Numbered from the stretch's first letter, positions 44,465-54,212 are shown. The stretch: DNA of 64,000 nucleotides from Tianweitania sp. UT-5YL-CI-8 (GCF_030010215.1 NZ_JASCRR010000001.1:310001-374000); one strand, 5' to 3'. Notes: generated from the sequence alone by a model not told the origin. Numbers and translations are program-made.

Positions 44465-47424
44465 CCTCCTATCGCCTTCAAAAAGGTGGTCTGATCGACC
44501 GCCAATCGCCTCTCGGTTTCCGCTTCGACGGCAAGGCCCTGTCGGGCTTTTCCGGTGACAGCCTGGCGTCCGCGCTGCTCGCCAACGGGCAGCGGCTGGT
44601 CGCCCGCAGCTTCAAATACCATCGTCCACGCGGCATCCAGACGGCCGGCAGTGCGGAGCCCAATGCGCTGATGACGATCGGCACAGGAGGACGCACCGAG
44701 CCCAACACCCGCGCCACCATGCAGGAACTCTATCAGGGGCTCGAGGCGCAGAGCCAGAACCGGTGGCCATCGCTTAACGTCGACATTGGCGCGCTCAACA
44801 GCCTGCTGTCGCCCTTCCTCGGGGCCGGCTTTTACTACAAGACGTTCATGTGGCCGGGCGCCCTTTGGGAAAAGCTCTATGAGCCCTTCATCCGTAAGGC
44901 CGCGGGACTGGGCAAGGCAAGCTACGAAGCCGACCCGGACGTTTACGAGAAATGCTGGGCGCATTGCGACCTGCTTGTGATCGGTGCCGGGCCTGCCGGC
45001 CTTGGCGCCGCACTGACGGCCGGCCGTTCCGGCGCCCGTGTCATCCTGGTCGACGAGCATGCGCTGGCCGGCGGCTCGCTGCTGGCCGAGACCGGAAGCA
45101 TCGGCGGAGCGACGGCCGCCGAATTCGCCCGACAGGCTATAGCCGAGCTGGAAAGCTTGCCCAATGTCGAGCTCCTGACGCGAACGACAGCCTTCGGCTG
45201 GTATGACGGCAACGTCTTCGGCGCGGTGCAACGGGTGCAGAAGCACGTGGCCGAACCCAAAGCCAATGTGCCCGTCGAACGGCTCTGGCGCATCGCGGCC
45301 AAACGCGCATTGCTGGCAACCGGCACGGAGGAACGCCCGCTTGTCTTCGGCGGCAACGATATTCCGGGCGTAATGATGGCCGGTGCTGCGCGCAGCTATC
45401 TCAACCGCTATGGCGTAGCCTTCGGCAAACGCGCAGCTGTTTTCACCACCAATGACAGCGGCTATGCGCTGGCCCGCGACCTCGAGGCGGCGGACGTGGA
45501 ATTGGCCGTCATTGTCGACAGCCGTGCCGATACAGCATTCGTGTGGTCGGGCAAGGCGCGGCTGATCAAGGGCGCTTTCGTCAGCGATGCCAAGGGAGGC
45601 AAATCGCTGTCGGGCATCACGATCTGGAAGGACGGCAAAACCGAAACGCTCGCTGTCGATGCGCTTGCGGTGTCCGGCGGCTTTAGCCCGATCATCCATC
45701 TCGCCTGCCATCGCGGCGGCAGGCCGGTCTGGTCGGATACCCATTCAGCCTTCCTCGCACCGGAGCAGTTGAACGGCCTTTCGCTCGCCGGGGCCGTGAA
45801 TGCCACCAGCGGCATCGCCGCCTGCATGGCGGAGGGCGCAGCACGGGCATCGGCGCTGCTTGGCGAGCTTGGCTTCAAAGTTGAACCTGCCACGTTCGGC
45901 GCGGTCGAGGGCGATATCGCAGCACCTTCCGCAAAGGCGGTCTGGTCGATCCCCGGCATCAAGGGCAAGGCTTTCGTCGATTTCCAGAACGACGTGCACC
46001 GCAAGGATCTCGGCCTCGCCGTCCAGGAGGGCTACGGCCATGTCGAACTGGCCAAGCGCTACACCACCAACGGCATGGCAACGGATCAGGGCAAGCTATC
46101 CAATGTCAACGCAATTGGATTGCTGGCGGAAGCGCGCGGCGTCTCGCCGGCCGAAGTTGGCACGACCACCTTCCGCCCCTTCTACACGCCGGTGTCCTTC
46201 GGCGCGCTGACGGGCGCCTATCACGGCGACCACTTCCAGCCGGTCCGCAAATCGCCGCTGCACGATTGGGCAGCAAAGAACGGAGCCAAATTCGTCGAGA
46301 CCGGCCTATGGTATCGTTCGTCATGGTTTTCGCGCGACGGCGAGACAAGCTGGCGCGAAAGCGTCGACCGCGAGGTCCGCAACGTGCGGCTGAACGCCGG
46401 GCTCTGCGATGTCTCCATGTTGGGCAAGATCGAGATCGTCGGGGCGGACGCAGGCGAGTTTCTCAACCGCGTCTACTCCAACGGCTTCGCCAAGCTCCCT
46501 GTCGGAAAGGCGCGCTACGGGCTGATGCTGCGCGAGGACGGCATCGTTTATGACGACGGGACGACGAGCCGGATAGAGGAAAAACGCTACTTCATGACGA
46601 CAACAACCGCCTACGCGGCGGGCGTGATGAACCATCTTGAGTTCTGTTCGCAGGCGTTGTGGCCGAATCTCGATGTGCGGCTGTCCTCGGTCACCGATCA
46701 GTGGGCGCAGATGGCGATTGCCGGGCCGAAGTCACGCACGATCCTTCAGGCCATCGTCGACGACGACATTTCCAACGAGGCTATTCCGTTTCTCGCGGCG
46801 CAGGAGGTCTCGCTGTTCGGCGGGCAACTGCGCGGGAGACTGTTCCGCATCTCGTTCTCGGGCGAACTCGCCTATGAATTGGCGGTGCCCGCAGGGTATG
46901 GCGAAAATGTCGCCGATGCGTTGATGGAAGCCGGCAAGCGACATGGCATTTGCGCTTACGGCGTCGAGGCGCTGTCGGTCCTGCGCATCGAAAAAGGTCA
47001 TGTCACCCACAACGAGCTGAACGGCACGGTGGTGCCCGCCGATCTCGGTTTCGGCAAGATGGTGTCGGCGGCAAAGCCGGACTTCATCGGCAAGGCGATG
47101 GTCAACCGCGAAGGACTGATCGCCGAGGACCGGCCGCAACTGGTCGGTGTGGTGCCGCTCGATCCGGCGCAGGCGTTTCGCACCGGCTCGCATATCCTCG
47201 CCAAGGATGCTGCCGCGACGCTCGAAAACGACCAGGGTTATGTCACCTCCAGCTGCTATTCTCCCCATATCGGCTCGACCATCGGCCTCGCCTTGGTCAA
47301 GCGCGGATCGACGCGGCACGGCGAGGACGTCATGATCTGGAACGGCTTGCGCAACGAATATACGCCGGGCCGCCTGTGCAGTCCCGTCTTCTTCGATCCG
47401 GCAAACGAGAAGCTCTATGTCTGA
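44461..47424 (+). CDS. mgdC: N-methylglutamate dehydrogenase subunit C (sarcosine oxidase alpha-like)
   Basis: The 987-residue protein has four parts. A Fer2_4-type N-terminal domain covers about 10-100. An NAD/FAD-binding Rossmann fold has LLVIGAGPAGLG (175-180 region). A central pyridine nucleotide-disulfide oxidoreductase part contains ALLATGTEERPLVFGGNDIPGVMM. A C-terminal GcvT-like folate domain runs from about 600 (DVSMLGKIEIVGADAGEFLNRVY, GISFSGELAYE-type sequence, GHVTHNELNGTVVPADLG). The folate domain takes the one-carbon unit onto THF, which links the enzyme to FolD and PurU. It overlaps mgdB by 4 and mgdD by 8 bases. Length and order match the alpha subunit. Confidence 0.88.
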   Translation: MTSYRLQKGGLIDRQSPLGFRFDGKALSGFSGDSLASALLANGQRLVARSFKYHRPRGIQTAGSAEPNALMTIGTGGRTEPNTRATMQELYQGLEAQSQNRWPSLNVDIGALNSLLSPFLGAGFYYKTFMWPGALWEKLYEPFIRKAAGLGKASYEADPDVYEKCWAHCDLLVIGAGPAGLGAALTAGRSGARVILVDEHALAGGSLLAETGSIGGATAAEFARQAIAELESLPNVELLTRTTAFGWYDGNVFGAVQRVQKHVAEPKANVPVERLWRIAAKRALLATGTEERPLVFGGNDIPGVMMAGAARSYLNRYGVAFGKRAAVFTTNDSGYALARDLEAADVELAVIVDSRADTAFVWSGKARLIKGAFVSDAKGGKSLSGITIWKDGKTETLAVDALAVSGGFSPIIHLACHRGGRPVWSDTHSAFLAPEQLNGLSLAGAVNATSGIAACMAEGAARASALLGELGFKVEPATFGAVEGDIAAPSAKAVWSIPGIKGKAFVDFQNDVHRKDLGLAVQEGYGHVELAKRYTTNGMATDQGKLSNVNAIGLLAEARGVSPAEVGTTTFRPFYTPVSFGALTGAYHGDHFQPVRKSPLHDWAAKNGAKFVETGLWYRSSWFSRDGETSWRESVDREVRNVRLNAGLCDVSMLGKIEIVGADAGEFLNRVYSNGFAKLPVGKARYGLMLREDGIVYDDGTTSRIEEKRYFMTTTTAYAAGVMNHLEFCSQALWPNLDVRLSSVTDQWAQMAIAGPKSRTILQAIVDDDISNEAIPFLAAQEVSLFGGQLRGRLFRISFSGELAYELAVPAGYGENVADALMEAGKRHGICAYGVEALSVLRIEKGHVTHNELNGTVVPADLGFGKMVSAAKPDFIGKAMVNREGLIAEDRPQLVGVVPLDPAQAFRTGSHILAKDAAATLENDQGYVTSSCYSPHIGSTIGLALVKRGSTRHGEDVMIWNGLRNEYTPGRLCSPVFFDPANEKLYV

Positions 47425-47947
47425 GTATCGCCTCATCCACCGCACAGCACTTTCCGATAAGCAGCCCGTCGATGCAGCGGGCATCAGCCTGACCGCACTT
47501 CCGGAGGGTCATGTCATCCATGTTCTGGCAGAACAGAGCGCTGATATGTCCGCCACGCTGGAGGGGGCCGCGGCGCAGACGCATTCCGTCCGCTACGTGG
47601 CGCCGGGCCAATGGTTCATCGTTGGCGACGAGCCCTTGGCGGATGACGCAATGGCCGCCTTGCTGACCAGGCTCACGCCTCATGCCGCGGGTGTCGACCA
47701 GAGCCATGGACGGGTGCGCATCCTCGCCCGCGGGCCGATGGTCGAGTGCGTCTTGGCCAAGGGCAGCGGCGCCGACCTTGCCCTGTCCGCCTTTGCTGTC
47801 GGCCGGTCGACCACCACGTTGATCGGGCACATCGCGGCGCATCTCACCCGCGTCGAGGATAACGCCTTCGAGATCATGGTGCTGCGCGGTTTTGCTGAGA
47901 GCCTGTGGGACGATCTCATGCGGATGAGCGCCGAATTCGCGGAGTGA
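47417..47947 (+). CDS. mgdD: N-methylglutamate dehydrogenase subunit D (sarcosine oxidase gamma-like)
   Basis: The 176-residue protein resembles SoxG. Marks are VAPGQWFIVGDEPLADDAMAALL and GPMVECVLAKGSGADLALSAFAVGRSTTTLIGHIAAHLTRVEDNAFEIMVLRGFAESLWDDL. It is the fourth subunit of the heterotetramer and folds like part of the GcvT domain. Its ATG overlaps the mgdC end by 8 bases. It closes the operon; a repeat element with a strong hairpin follows within 50 bp and may terminate the transcript. Confidence 0.83.
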   Translation: MSEYRLIHRTALSDKQPVDAAGISLTALPEGHVIHVLAEQSADMSATLEGAAAQTHSVRYVAPGQWFIVGDEPLADDAMAALLTRLTPHAAGVDQSHGRVRILARGPMVECVLAKGSGADLALSAFAVGRSTTTLIGHIAAHLTRVEDNAFEIMVLRGFAESLWDDLMRMSAEFAE

Positions 47948-47995
47948 CGCAAGTTCGGGTGGCACAAGCAATGTCAACTTGACGCTCCATGTTGC

Positions 47996-48137
47996 CCCCT
48001 CTGTCCTGCCGGAAATCTCCCCCGCATGGGGGGAGATTAGCAGCTTCGGGCACCGCGTCTCTTACACAACTTCAGAGATGGGCGAAAGCTGGTCTGGCAG
48101 CAAATCTCCCCCCTTGACGTCCGGCAGGACAGAGGGG
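47996..48137. repeat. 142-bp palindromic intergenic repeat element
   Basis: The ends are perfect 18-bp inverted repeats: CCCCTCTGTCCTGCCGGA at 47996-48013 and its complement at 48120-48137. Inside, AATCTCCCCC (48014-48023) and GGGGGAGATT (48029-48038) form a perfect 10-bp stem with a 5-base loop. It lies between the convergent mgdD and LysR genes. The design is that of a rhizobial-type non-coding mosaic repeat; a short related hairpin occurs at 28869-28887. It may also end both transcripts. Confidence 0.8.
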
Positions 48138-48164
48138 CGCGAAGGAATTCCACTAACCCTGTTT

Positions 48165-49076
48165 TCACGTCCCCTCCGCGTCGAACGCGTTGGCCTGGGC
48201 GACCAGCCAGTCGGAAAAGCGGATGAGCGAGGGGCTTCTCTCGCGATCGCGCGGCGTGACGAGATAGTAGGAGCTTGGGCTTTTCACACGCCAGTCGAAC
48301 GCCTGCACGAGCTGGCCGCTCTTTAATTCCGACGCGATGAGGAAGGTTGGCATCAGCGCGACGCCCAGCCCCTCGATGCAGGCCTGCGCCACGCTGATGA
48401 ACTGTTCGAAGCGCATGCCGCCACGATGGTTGGCCTCCAACCCTAGCGTGGAGAACCAGTAGCGCCAAGCGCCGGGGCGAGAGGCCATTTCGAGCAACGG
48501 CAACTTGAGCAGCGCGGACGGTTCTTCGATTGGATGTTTTGCCAGAAACGCCGGACTGCAGACCGGAGCCACTGTCTCGCCCATCAGAAATTTGCATTCC
48601 GCGCCCGGCCAGTCCGGCGCGCCGATATGGATGGCGGCATCCAGTTGTTCGGTGCGAAAGTCGAAATGGCCGATGCGGGTGGCGAAATTGATGATGATGT
48701 CGGGGTTTTTCCCGACAAAATCGGAAATGCGTGGCAACAGCCAGCGCGTGCCCATGGTCGGAAGAACGGCAATGCCGATGGATTTTGTCGGGCTGCCGCT
48801 CAAGGTTTCCAGAGACAGGGTGCGGATGCGGTGGATGATGTCGGCGACGCCCGCGGCATAGGTCTTGCCGCGCTCGGTCAGCGCGATGCCGCGATTGGTG
48901 CGCTCGAACAAGGTTACGCCGAGCTGCTGTTCGAGAAGCGCTATCTGTCGGCTGAGCGCACCCTGCGTCAGATTGAGCGATTTCGCGCCAGCGGAGAAAC
49001 TGCCGAGCCGCGCAACGGCGTCGAAGGCCACGAGCGCTGTCGTTGACGGCAAAAGACGTCTCGTCAGGGGATCCAT
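48165..49076 (-). CDS. LysR-family regulator, GcdR/GcvA-like
   Basis: The 303-residue protein has the LysR winged helix (LVAFDAVARLGSFSAGAKSLNLTQGALSRQIALLEQQLGVTLFERTNRGIALTERG) and a substrate-binding domain beginning SIGIAVLPTMGTRWLLPRI. It diverges from gcdH across 91 bp, the normal place for a LysR activator of that gene. Regulators of glutarate use (GcdR) lie in this spot in pseudomonads. The effector would be glutarate or glutaryl-CoA by that parallel. GcvA-type glycine regulation is a less likely alternative. Confidence 0.85.
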   Translation of the reverse strand: MDPLTRRLLPSTTALVAFDAVARLGSFSAGAKSLNLTQGALSRQIALLEQQLGVTLFERTNRGIALTERGKTYAAGVADIIHRIRTLSLETLSGSPTKSIGIAVLPTMGTRWLLPRISDFVGKNPDIIINFATRIGHFDFRTEQLDAAIHIGAPDWPGAECKFLMGETVAPVCSPAFLAKHPIEEPSALLKLPLLEMASRPGAWRYWFSTLGLEANHRGGMRFEQFISVAQACIEGLGVALMPTFLIASELKSGQLVQAFDWRVKSPSSYYLVTPRDRERSPSLIRFSDWLVAQANAFDAEGT

Positions 49077-49167
49077 CCGTTATGAGTAAAACTGATAGCA
49101 CCGCAAGTAAATATGGTTTGCCTGCACGTGCGAAAATCGCGACACTGCGGGCAACAAGGGAGCCATT

Positions 49168-50352
49168 ATGAGCACTGCACCATTTTCCTGGGAAGACCCG
49201 TTTCTGCTCGACCAGCAACTGAGCGACGACCAGCGCATGATCCGCGATTCGGCTGCGGCGTTTGCCGAAGCCGAACTCGCGCCGCGTGTCGAAGACGCCT
49301 ATCTGAATGAAGAGACCGACGCCTCGCTGTTCCCTCTGATGGGCAAGGCTGGGCTTCTCGGCATCACCTTGCCTGAGGAATATGGCGCGGCGAATGCCGG
49401 CTATGTCAGCTACGGCCTCGTTGCGCGGGAGATCGAGCGCATCGATTCCGGCTACCGCTCGATGATGAGCGTGCAGTCCTCGCTCGTCATTCATCCGATC
49501 TATGCCTATGGATCGGATGAGCAACGGAAGAAGTATCTTCCAGGCCTGGTGTCTGGCGACCTGATCGGCTGCTTTGGCTTGACCGAGCCGGACGCAGGCT
49601 CCGACCCCGGCGGTATGAAGACGCGGGCGGAGAAGGTCGAGGGCGGCTATCGCCTGCGCGGCTCCAAGATGTGGATTTCCAACGCGCCGATCGCCGACGT
49701 GTTCGTCGTCTGGGCCAAGTCGGAAGCGCATGACAACCAGATCCGCGGCTTCGTGCTTGAAAAAGGCATGAAGGGGCTGTCTGCGCCGAAAATCGGCGGC
49801 AAGCTGTCGCTGCGTGCGTCGATCACCGGCGAAATCGTCATGGAAGGCGTCGAAGTCGGCGAAGACGCTCTGCTGCCCAACGTCTCGGGTCTCAAGGGGC
49901 CGTTCGGCTGCCTCAACCGCGCCCGCTACGGCATTTCCTGGGGCGCGATGGGCGCGGCGGAGGACTGCTGGTTCCGCGCCCGGCAATATGGCCTCGACCG
50001 CAAGCAGTTCAACAAGCCGCTCGCCGGCACCCAGCTTTATCAGAAGAAGCTGGCCGATATGCAGACCGAAATCGCGCTCGGTCTCCAAGCGTCACTGCGC
50101 GTAGGCCAGCTTTTCGACGCCGGCCAGATGGCACCGGAGATGATTTCACTCGTCAAGCGCAACAATTGCGGCAAGGCGCTCGACATTGCCCGCCAAGCCC
50201 GCGACATGCATGGCGGCAACGGCATCCAGATCGGTTATCACGTCATGCGCCACGCGCAGAACCTGGAAACCGTCAACACCTATGAAGGCACGCATGACGT
50301 GCATGCGCTGATTCTGGGCCGCGCCCAGACCGGCATCCAGGCGTTCTTCTGA
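49168..50352 (+). CDS. gcdH: glutaryl-CoA dehydrogenase
   Basis: The 394-residue acyl-CoA dehydrogenase has [23 protein letters not shown] with the glutaryl-CoA-specific Ser/Asp context, [24 protein letters not shown], and catalytic Glu373 in [19 protein letters not shown]. It oxidises and decarboxylates glutaryl-CoA to crotonyl-CoA in lysine and glutarate breakdown. The ATG follows GGAGCCATT. The CoA-transferase gene 15 bp downstream supplies its substrate, and the divergent LysR gene probably controls both. The motifs fit GcdH better than short-chain dehydrogenases. Confidence 0.95.
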   Translation: MSTAPFSWEDPFLLDQQLSDDQRMIRDSAAAFAEAELAPRVEDAYLNEETDASLFPLMGKAGLLGITLPEEYGAANAGYVSYGLVAREIERIDSGYRSMMSVQSSLVIHPIYAYGSDEQRKKYLPGLVSGDLIGCFGLTEPDAGSDPGGMKTRAEKVEGGYRLRGSKMWISNAPIADVFVVWAKSEAHDNQIRGFVLEKGMKGLSAPKIGGKLSLRASITGEIVMEGVEVGEDALLPNVSGLKGPFGCLNRARYGISWGAMGAAEDCWFRARQYGLDRKQFNKPLAGTQLYQKKLADMQTEIALGLQASLRVGQLFDAGQMAPEMISLVKRNNCGKALDIARQARDMHGGNGIQIGYHVMRHAQNLETVNTYEGTHDVHALILGRAQTGIQAFF

Positions 50353-50366
50353 GCGGGGCAAAACAG

Positions 50367-51524
50367 ATGTCGGAAGCGCCGCTTGCCGGAATCCGGGTCA
50401 TCGAACTCGCCCGCATCCTGGCCGGTCCGTGGATCGGCCAGACGCTGGCCGATCTCGGCGCGGATGTCATCAAGATCGAAAGCCCAGAGGGCGACGACAC
50501 CCGCAAATGGGGTCCGCCTTATGTCGATGAAGGCGAAGATGGCCGCTCCGCTGCATATTTCCACGCCTGCAATCGCGGCAAGCGCTCGATAGCGGCCGAT
50601 TTCGGCTCGGAAGAGGATTTGGCCACCGTCAAGGCGTTGATCGCATCAGCCGATGTGGTGGTCGAAAACTTCAAGGTCGGCGGACTGGAGAAATTCGGTC
50701 TCGACTATGACAGCCTAAAAACCAACAATCCCGGCCTGGTCTACTGTTCGGTGACCGGCTTTGGCCAGACCGGACCCTATGCGCAGCGCGCCGGCTACGA
50801 CTTCATGATCCAGGGCATGAGCGGCATCATGGACCTGACCGGCGAGCCGGACGGTCCGCCGGAAAAGATCGGCGTCGCTTTCGCCGACATCTTCACAGGG
50901 CTATATGGCGTCATCGCTATCCAGGCAGCATTGCGGGCGCGGGAAACGTCCGGACGCGGCCAGCATATCGATATGGCGCTGCTCGACTGCATGGGCTCGG
51001 TGTTGGCCAACCAGGCGATGAACTATCTCGTCTCAGGTACCGCCCCAAAGCGCATGGGCAACGCCCATCCCAACATCGCACCCTATCAGACCTTTCCGGT
51101 TTCCGACGGCTACATCATCGTCGCCTGCGGCAACGACAAGCAGTTTGCGCGGCTGTGCGGTGTACTCGGCCTGGCAGAGCTTCCGCTTCAACCGGAATTC
51201 GCGACCAATCCGGAGCGCGTGCGTAACCGGGTGGCATTGACCGAGACGATGGAGGCCAGGACGGTGCTCTGGGTGCGCGAGGATCTGCTGGTCGCGCTGG
51301 AAAAGGCTGTTGTGCCGGCCGGACCGATCAATACGGTCGGCGACCTTTTTGAGGATCCGCAGTTCCAGCATCGCCAGATGCAGGTGACGCGTGACGGCAT
51401 CCCAGGCGTGCGGACGCCAATCGTCTTTTCAGAATCTAAGCTCAACCTGACACGCCGTTCGCCTCGACTGGACGAACATCGCGGCGAAATCCTCGCCGAA
51501 ATTGAAGCTGTTCGCGCGAGGTAA
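50367..51524 (+). CDS. family III CoA-transferase (glutarate CoA-transferase, CaiB/BaiF type)
   Basis: The 385-residue protein has the CaiB/BaiF start GIRVIELARILAGPWIGQTLADLGADVIKIESPEGDDTR and the later SVTGFGQTGPYAQRAGYDFMIQGMSGIMDLTG, HIDMALLDCMGSVLANQ and NPERVRNRVALTETM. Asp at position about 165 (PPEKIGVAFADIFTG) is the expected acyl-anhydride residue. It should transfer CoA from succinyl-CoA to glutarate, feeding gcdH. Related enzymes act on other dicarboxylates, so the glutarate role comes from the neighbour. Confidence 0.85.
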   Translation: MSEAPLAGIRVIELARILAGPWIGQTLADLGADVIKIESPEGDDTRKWGPPYVDEGEDGRSAAYFHACNRGKRSIAADFGSEEDLATVKALIASADVVVENFKVGGLEKFGLDYDSLKTNNPGLVYCSVTGFGQTGPYAQRAGYDFMIQGMSGIMDLTGEPDGPPEKIGVAFADIFTGLYGVIAIQAALRARETSGRGQHIDMALLDCMGSVLANQAMNYLVSGTAPKRMGNAHPNIAPYQTFPVSDGYIIVACGNDKQFARLCGVLGLAELPLQPEFATNPERVRNRVALTETMEARTVLWVREDLLVALEKAVVPAGPINTVGDLFEDPQFQHRQMQVTRDGIPGVRTPIVFSESKLNLTRRSPRLDEHRGEILAEIEAVRAR

Positions 51525-51597
51525 CCGCTTCGGCTGACCTCATTACGGCATCGGGCAACCTCACCAGTTGTCAGAGCATCTAGCTACCGCTATGTAC

Positions 51598-51612
51598 TTG
51601 GTAGGCCATATT
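51598..51612. promoter_or_regulatory. operator-like site upstream of the GntR gene
   Basis: TTGGTAGGCCATATT matches 12 of 15 bases of the sequence shared by the other two sites (52530-52544 and 56246-56260). It lies 58 bp before the regulator start, which suits autoregulation. The TGG/CCA arms are kept. Confidence 0.55.
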
Positions 51613-51669
51613 ACGAATCTCGGTCGGTCCGGGAGGAGATTGGCGGCTTTGCTAAAGAGGTGCCGGAAC

Positions 51670-52371
51670 ATGAGCAACGCGCTGGACGACACGGCTATTC
51701 GCGTCGAACGTCCGACCAAGACGTTGCGCGAGCTTGCGCTGGACAAGGTTCGCGAGGCAATCGTGAACGGCTATTTCAAGCCCGGACATCGACTGGTGGA
51801 ACGCGATCTCTGTGCGCAGCTCGGCGTCAGCCGCACTATTGTTCGCGAGGTTCTCCGTCATTTGGAATCCGAGGGTCTGGTTGCCAACCTGCCCAACAAG
51901 GGCCCGATCGTCGCCCTGCTCGATCCAAATGAGGCCAAGCAAATCTATGAAATCCGTGGTGCGCTCGAGGGCATGGCGGCGCGGCTCTGCGCCGAAAGCG
52001 GCGACGCCTCCATCGTGGCCGAGCTCGAAAAGTCGCTTATTGGAATCCGCAACAGCTATCGCGACAAGGACATGCCGGGAGTCCTCACCAACACCTCGAC
52101 TTTCTACCATACGCTTTTCGGCAAGGTTGACCGCCATGTCGCATGGGGTGTCGTCAATCTTCTGACCGTTCGCATCAACCATTTGCGTTCGATGACGATC
52201 AAGACCGAGAATCGCAACATCGAAGGTCCCGCCCAGATGGAGCGGATCATCGAGGCCATCCGCAAGGGTGACGGTCCCGGCGCCCAGCAGGCTGCCATAG
52301 AGCACGTCACTCATGCAGCGGCGATTGCCGAAAAGGTCCTGTCCAGCCAGATCGCTGCCCCACAAGCCTGA
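51670..52371 (+). CDS. GntR-family regulator with FCD domain
   Basis: The 233-residue protein has a winged helix (LALDKVREAIVNGYFKPGHRLVERDLCAQLGVSRTIVREVLRHLESEGLVAN) and an all-helical FCD domain with the metal-ligand pattern of FadR-type sensors (HTLFGKVDRH and AAIEHVTHAA). The ATG follows AAAGAGGTGCCGGAAC; an upstream reading of 34 codons has no domain. It lies just before the transport and catabolic operon, and three related operators surround it. It is probably a repressor released by the pathway substrate, as is usual in this family. Confidence 0.88.
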   Translation: MSNALDDTAIRVERPTKTLRELALDKVREAIVNGYFKPGHRLVERDLCAQLGVSRTIVREVLRHLESEGLVANLPNKGPIVALLDPNEAKQIYEIRGALEGMAARLCAESGDASIVAELEKSLIGIRNSYRDKDMPGVLTNTSTFYHTLFGKVDRHVAWGVVNLLTVRINHLRSMTIKTENRNIEGPAQMERIIEAIRKGDGPGAQQAAIEHVTHAAAIAEKVLSSQIAAPQA

Positions 52372-52529
52372 AACGTCTCGTCAAACCTGCCTCTATCGAA
52401 TGCAACAGGCGCGCGCCAGCGCTCGTCCGATAAGCAGCACGACCGACAAACAAGCATCTTTGTCCGCACTGCGCATAAGGAACCGATTTTCGTCGGAAGG
52501 TTGCTTGACAGCAAACTCAGTTCGGTGTG

Positions 52530-52544
52530 ATGGTATGCCATAAT
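52530..52544. promoter_or_regulatory. operator upstream of the amino-acid-type ABC operon
   Basis: ATGGTATGCCATAAT contains ATGG and CCAT arms around TATG, a common GntR/FCD operator form. The same 15 bases occur inverted at 56246-56260. A TTGACA (-35-like) box lies 20 bp upstream at 52505-52510, so bound repressor would cover the promoter. Confidence 0.7.
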
Positions 52545-52572
52545 CAATAATACCAGACACATGGGAACCATA

Positions 52573-53433
52573 ATGAATCTCGCATCTGAGCCTACCCGTC
52601 ATCCGTCCCGTTTCGTGAAAAGCGTGCTGGCCGCAGCGGCTTTTTCCTTTCTCGCGGGCACTGCCCATGCACAGGATTGCAAGCCGAGGATTTCCGACGA
52701 CCATCTCATCAAGGCCGGCCATTTTGTCATGGCGACAAGCCCGACCCTGCCGCCCATGGCCTATGCCGACCAGCAGGGCAACCTGAAGGGTCTGCGCGTC
52801 GAGATGGGCATCGAGGTCGCCAAGCGCCTCTGCCTGACCCCCGAATATATCAGCACCGAATATGCGACCATGGTCCCGGGACTGCAGGGAGGCCGCTGGG
52901 ACATGATCAATGCCGGCCTGTTCGTCACTGCCGAGCGTCGCAAAATCCTGCTGATGATCCCCTACGAGAACCTCGCTATCAGCATCTCCACCGTCATGAA
53001 CGGCCCCAACCCGATTACCAAGATCGACGACCTGGCCGGCAAGACTGTGAGCACCGATATCGGCGGTTACGCCGAGCGCAAGATCAAGGAACTGAACGAA
53101 GACTTCAAGAAACGCGGTCTTCCGGAAATGACCATCAACCTGTTCGACAACTACGCCACAGTCTATCAGGCGCTGCGCGCGGGCCAGGTCGAGGCCGCCG
53201 TCTCGATCGATCCCGTCGCCAAGCAGTACCAGGACCGCGGCGAGTTCACCCACGCACTTTCGGGCATGTATCCGACGCCCGGCTCATTTGCCTTCGGCAG
53301 CCCCGAGGTGGCGGAGGCAGTTTCGGTAGCGCTCAAGGAAATGAAGGCGGACGGCACGTTCGACAAGATCATGTCGTCTTATGGCGTCACCCCCGCCCCA
53401 GGCGATCTCAGCGTGCTCAGCCCCGAGGGCTGA
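52573..53433 (+). CDS. polar amino-acid-type ABC substrate-binding protein
   Basis: The 286-residue protein has a signal peptide ending GTAHAQ and the SBP_bac_3 fold: GHFVMATSPTLPPMAYADQQGNLKGLRVEMGIEVAKRL, MINAGLFVTAERRKILLMIPYENLAISI and DLAGKTVSTDIGG. Such proteins bind amino acids, opines or related small amines in the periplasm. I choose the second ATG (NLASEP); the first lies 12 bases earlier inside GGGAACC. A hairpin follows its stop, as is often seen after binding-protein genes. The ligand is probably the inducer substrate of the operon, but is not known. Confidence 0.87.
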   Translation: MNLASEPTRHPSRFVKSVLAAAAFSFLAGTAHAQDCKPRISDDHLIKAGHFVMATSPTLPPMAYADQQGNLKGLRVEMGIEVAKRLCLTPEYISTEYATMVPGLQGGRWDMINAGLFVTAERRKILLMIPYENLAISISTVMNGPNPITKIDDLAGKTVSTDIGGYAERKIKELNEDFKKRGLPEMTINLFDNYATVYQALRAGQVEAAVSIDPVAKQYQDRGEFTHALSGMYPTPGSFAFGSPEVAEAVSVALKEMKADGTFDKIMSSYGVTPAPGDLSVLSPEG

Positions 53434-53463
53434 GCGTTCCCGCTATCTAATGATTTTTCGTCC

Positions 53464-53482
53464 CGGCGGGTGTGTCCCGCCG
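53464..53482. promoter_or_regulatory. mRNA hairpin after the binding-protein gene
   Basis: CGGCGGG (53464-53470) pairs perfectly with CCCGCCG (53476-53482) around TGTGT. It lies between the binding protein and the permease with no T run. Such hairpins stabilise the upstream mRNA so that binding protein is made in excess. Confidence 0.5.
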
Positions 53483-53512
53483 CGATGATCCTTTGAATGA
53501 ACGGAGAGACTT

Positions 53513-54202
53513 GTGAAGGGTTGGAACTGGGAAGGCTTCTTCGAGTATTTGACGAATTATTACCTGCTCGAAGGTGCATTGATAACGCTTGGCCTTACCG
53601 TCTTTGCCATGACCGCGGGGCTCTTCATCGGCTTTTTCGTCGCCATGATGCGCATGTCGCGCTACAAAATCCTGTCCGCGCCAGCGAATTTCTATATCTG
53701 GATCTTTCGCGGCACGCCGCTTCTGGTGCAGCTTATCATCATCTACACCGGCCTGCCGCAGATCGGCATCAAGTTCACCGTCATCCAATCGACCTTGCTT
53801 GGCCTGGCACTGTGCGAGGCAGCCTATCTGGCTGAGATTATCCGCGCTGGCATTTCGGCGGTCCCGACAGGACAGGTCAATGCAGCGCGTGCCATCGGCA
53901 TGCGGGAATCCCAGGTGATGCGCTACGTCGTGGCGCCGCAGGCGCTGCGCATCATCATCCCGCCGCTTGGCAACTCGGTGAACAGCGTTCTCAAAACCAC
54001 CTCCATCGCTTCGATCATATCCATGGAGGAGTTGCTGCGGCGCACGCAGGTTTTGATCCAGGAGAAATTCCTGGTGCTCGAACTCTTCACCGTCGCGGCT
54101 CTCTACTATCTCGCTATGACAACGGCCTGGGAACTGATCCAGCGCCGCATCGAAAAGCGCTTCGGCAAGGCCTATGGTCCGATGTCGGTCGACGCACACT
54201 AA
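53513..54202 (+). CDS. amino-acid-type ABC permease (HisM/GlnP family)
   Basis: The 229-residue protein has five membrane segments and the HEQRO-type motif [19 protein letters not shown]. The EAA loop reads [35 protein letters not shown]. It starts with GTG after GGAGAGACTT. One permease gene is present, so it probably works as a homodimer. It lies between the binding-protein and ATPase genes of the same importer. Confidence 0.9.
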   Translation: MKGWNWEGFFEYLTNYYLLEGALITLGLTVFAMTAGLFIGFFVAMMRMSRYKILSAPANFYIWIFRGTPLLVQLIIIYTGLPQIGIKFTVIQSTLLGLALCEAAYLAEIIRAGISAVPTGQVNAARAIGMRESQVMRYVVAPQALRIIIPPLGNSVNSVLKTTSIASIISMEELLRRTQVLIQEKFLVLELFTVAALYYLAMTTAWELIQRRIEKRFGKAYGPMSVDAH

Positions 54203-54212
54203 GGAGGCGATC

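Noticed and set aside
42918-47947. Heterotetrameric sarcosine oxidase (soxBDAG)
   Set aside because: The subunits are homologous, but the adjacent mgsABC and gmaS genes favour N-methylglutamate dehydrogenase. Sarcosine cannot be excluded as a side substrate.
48037-50088. A 683-codon open frame on the minus strand across the LysR and gcdH genes
   Set aside because: It reads through both genes in other frames, has no domain pattern and is rich in Arg/Ala as expected for a GC-rich antisense frame.
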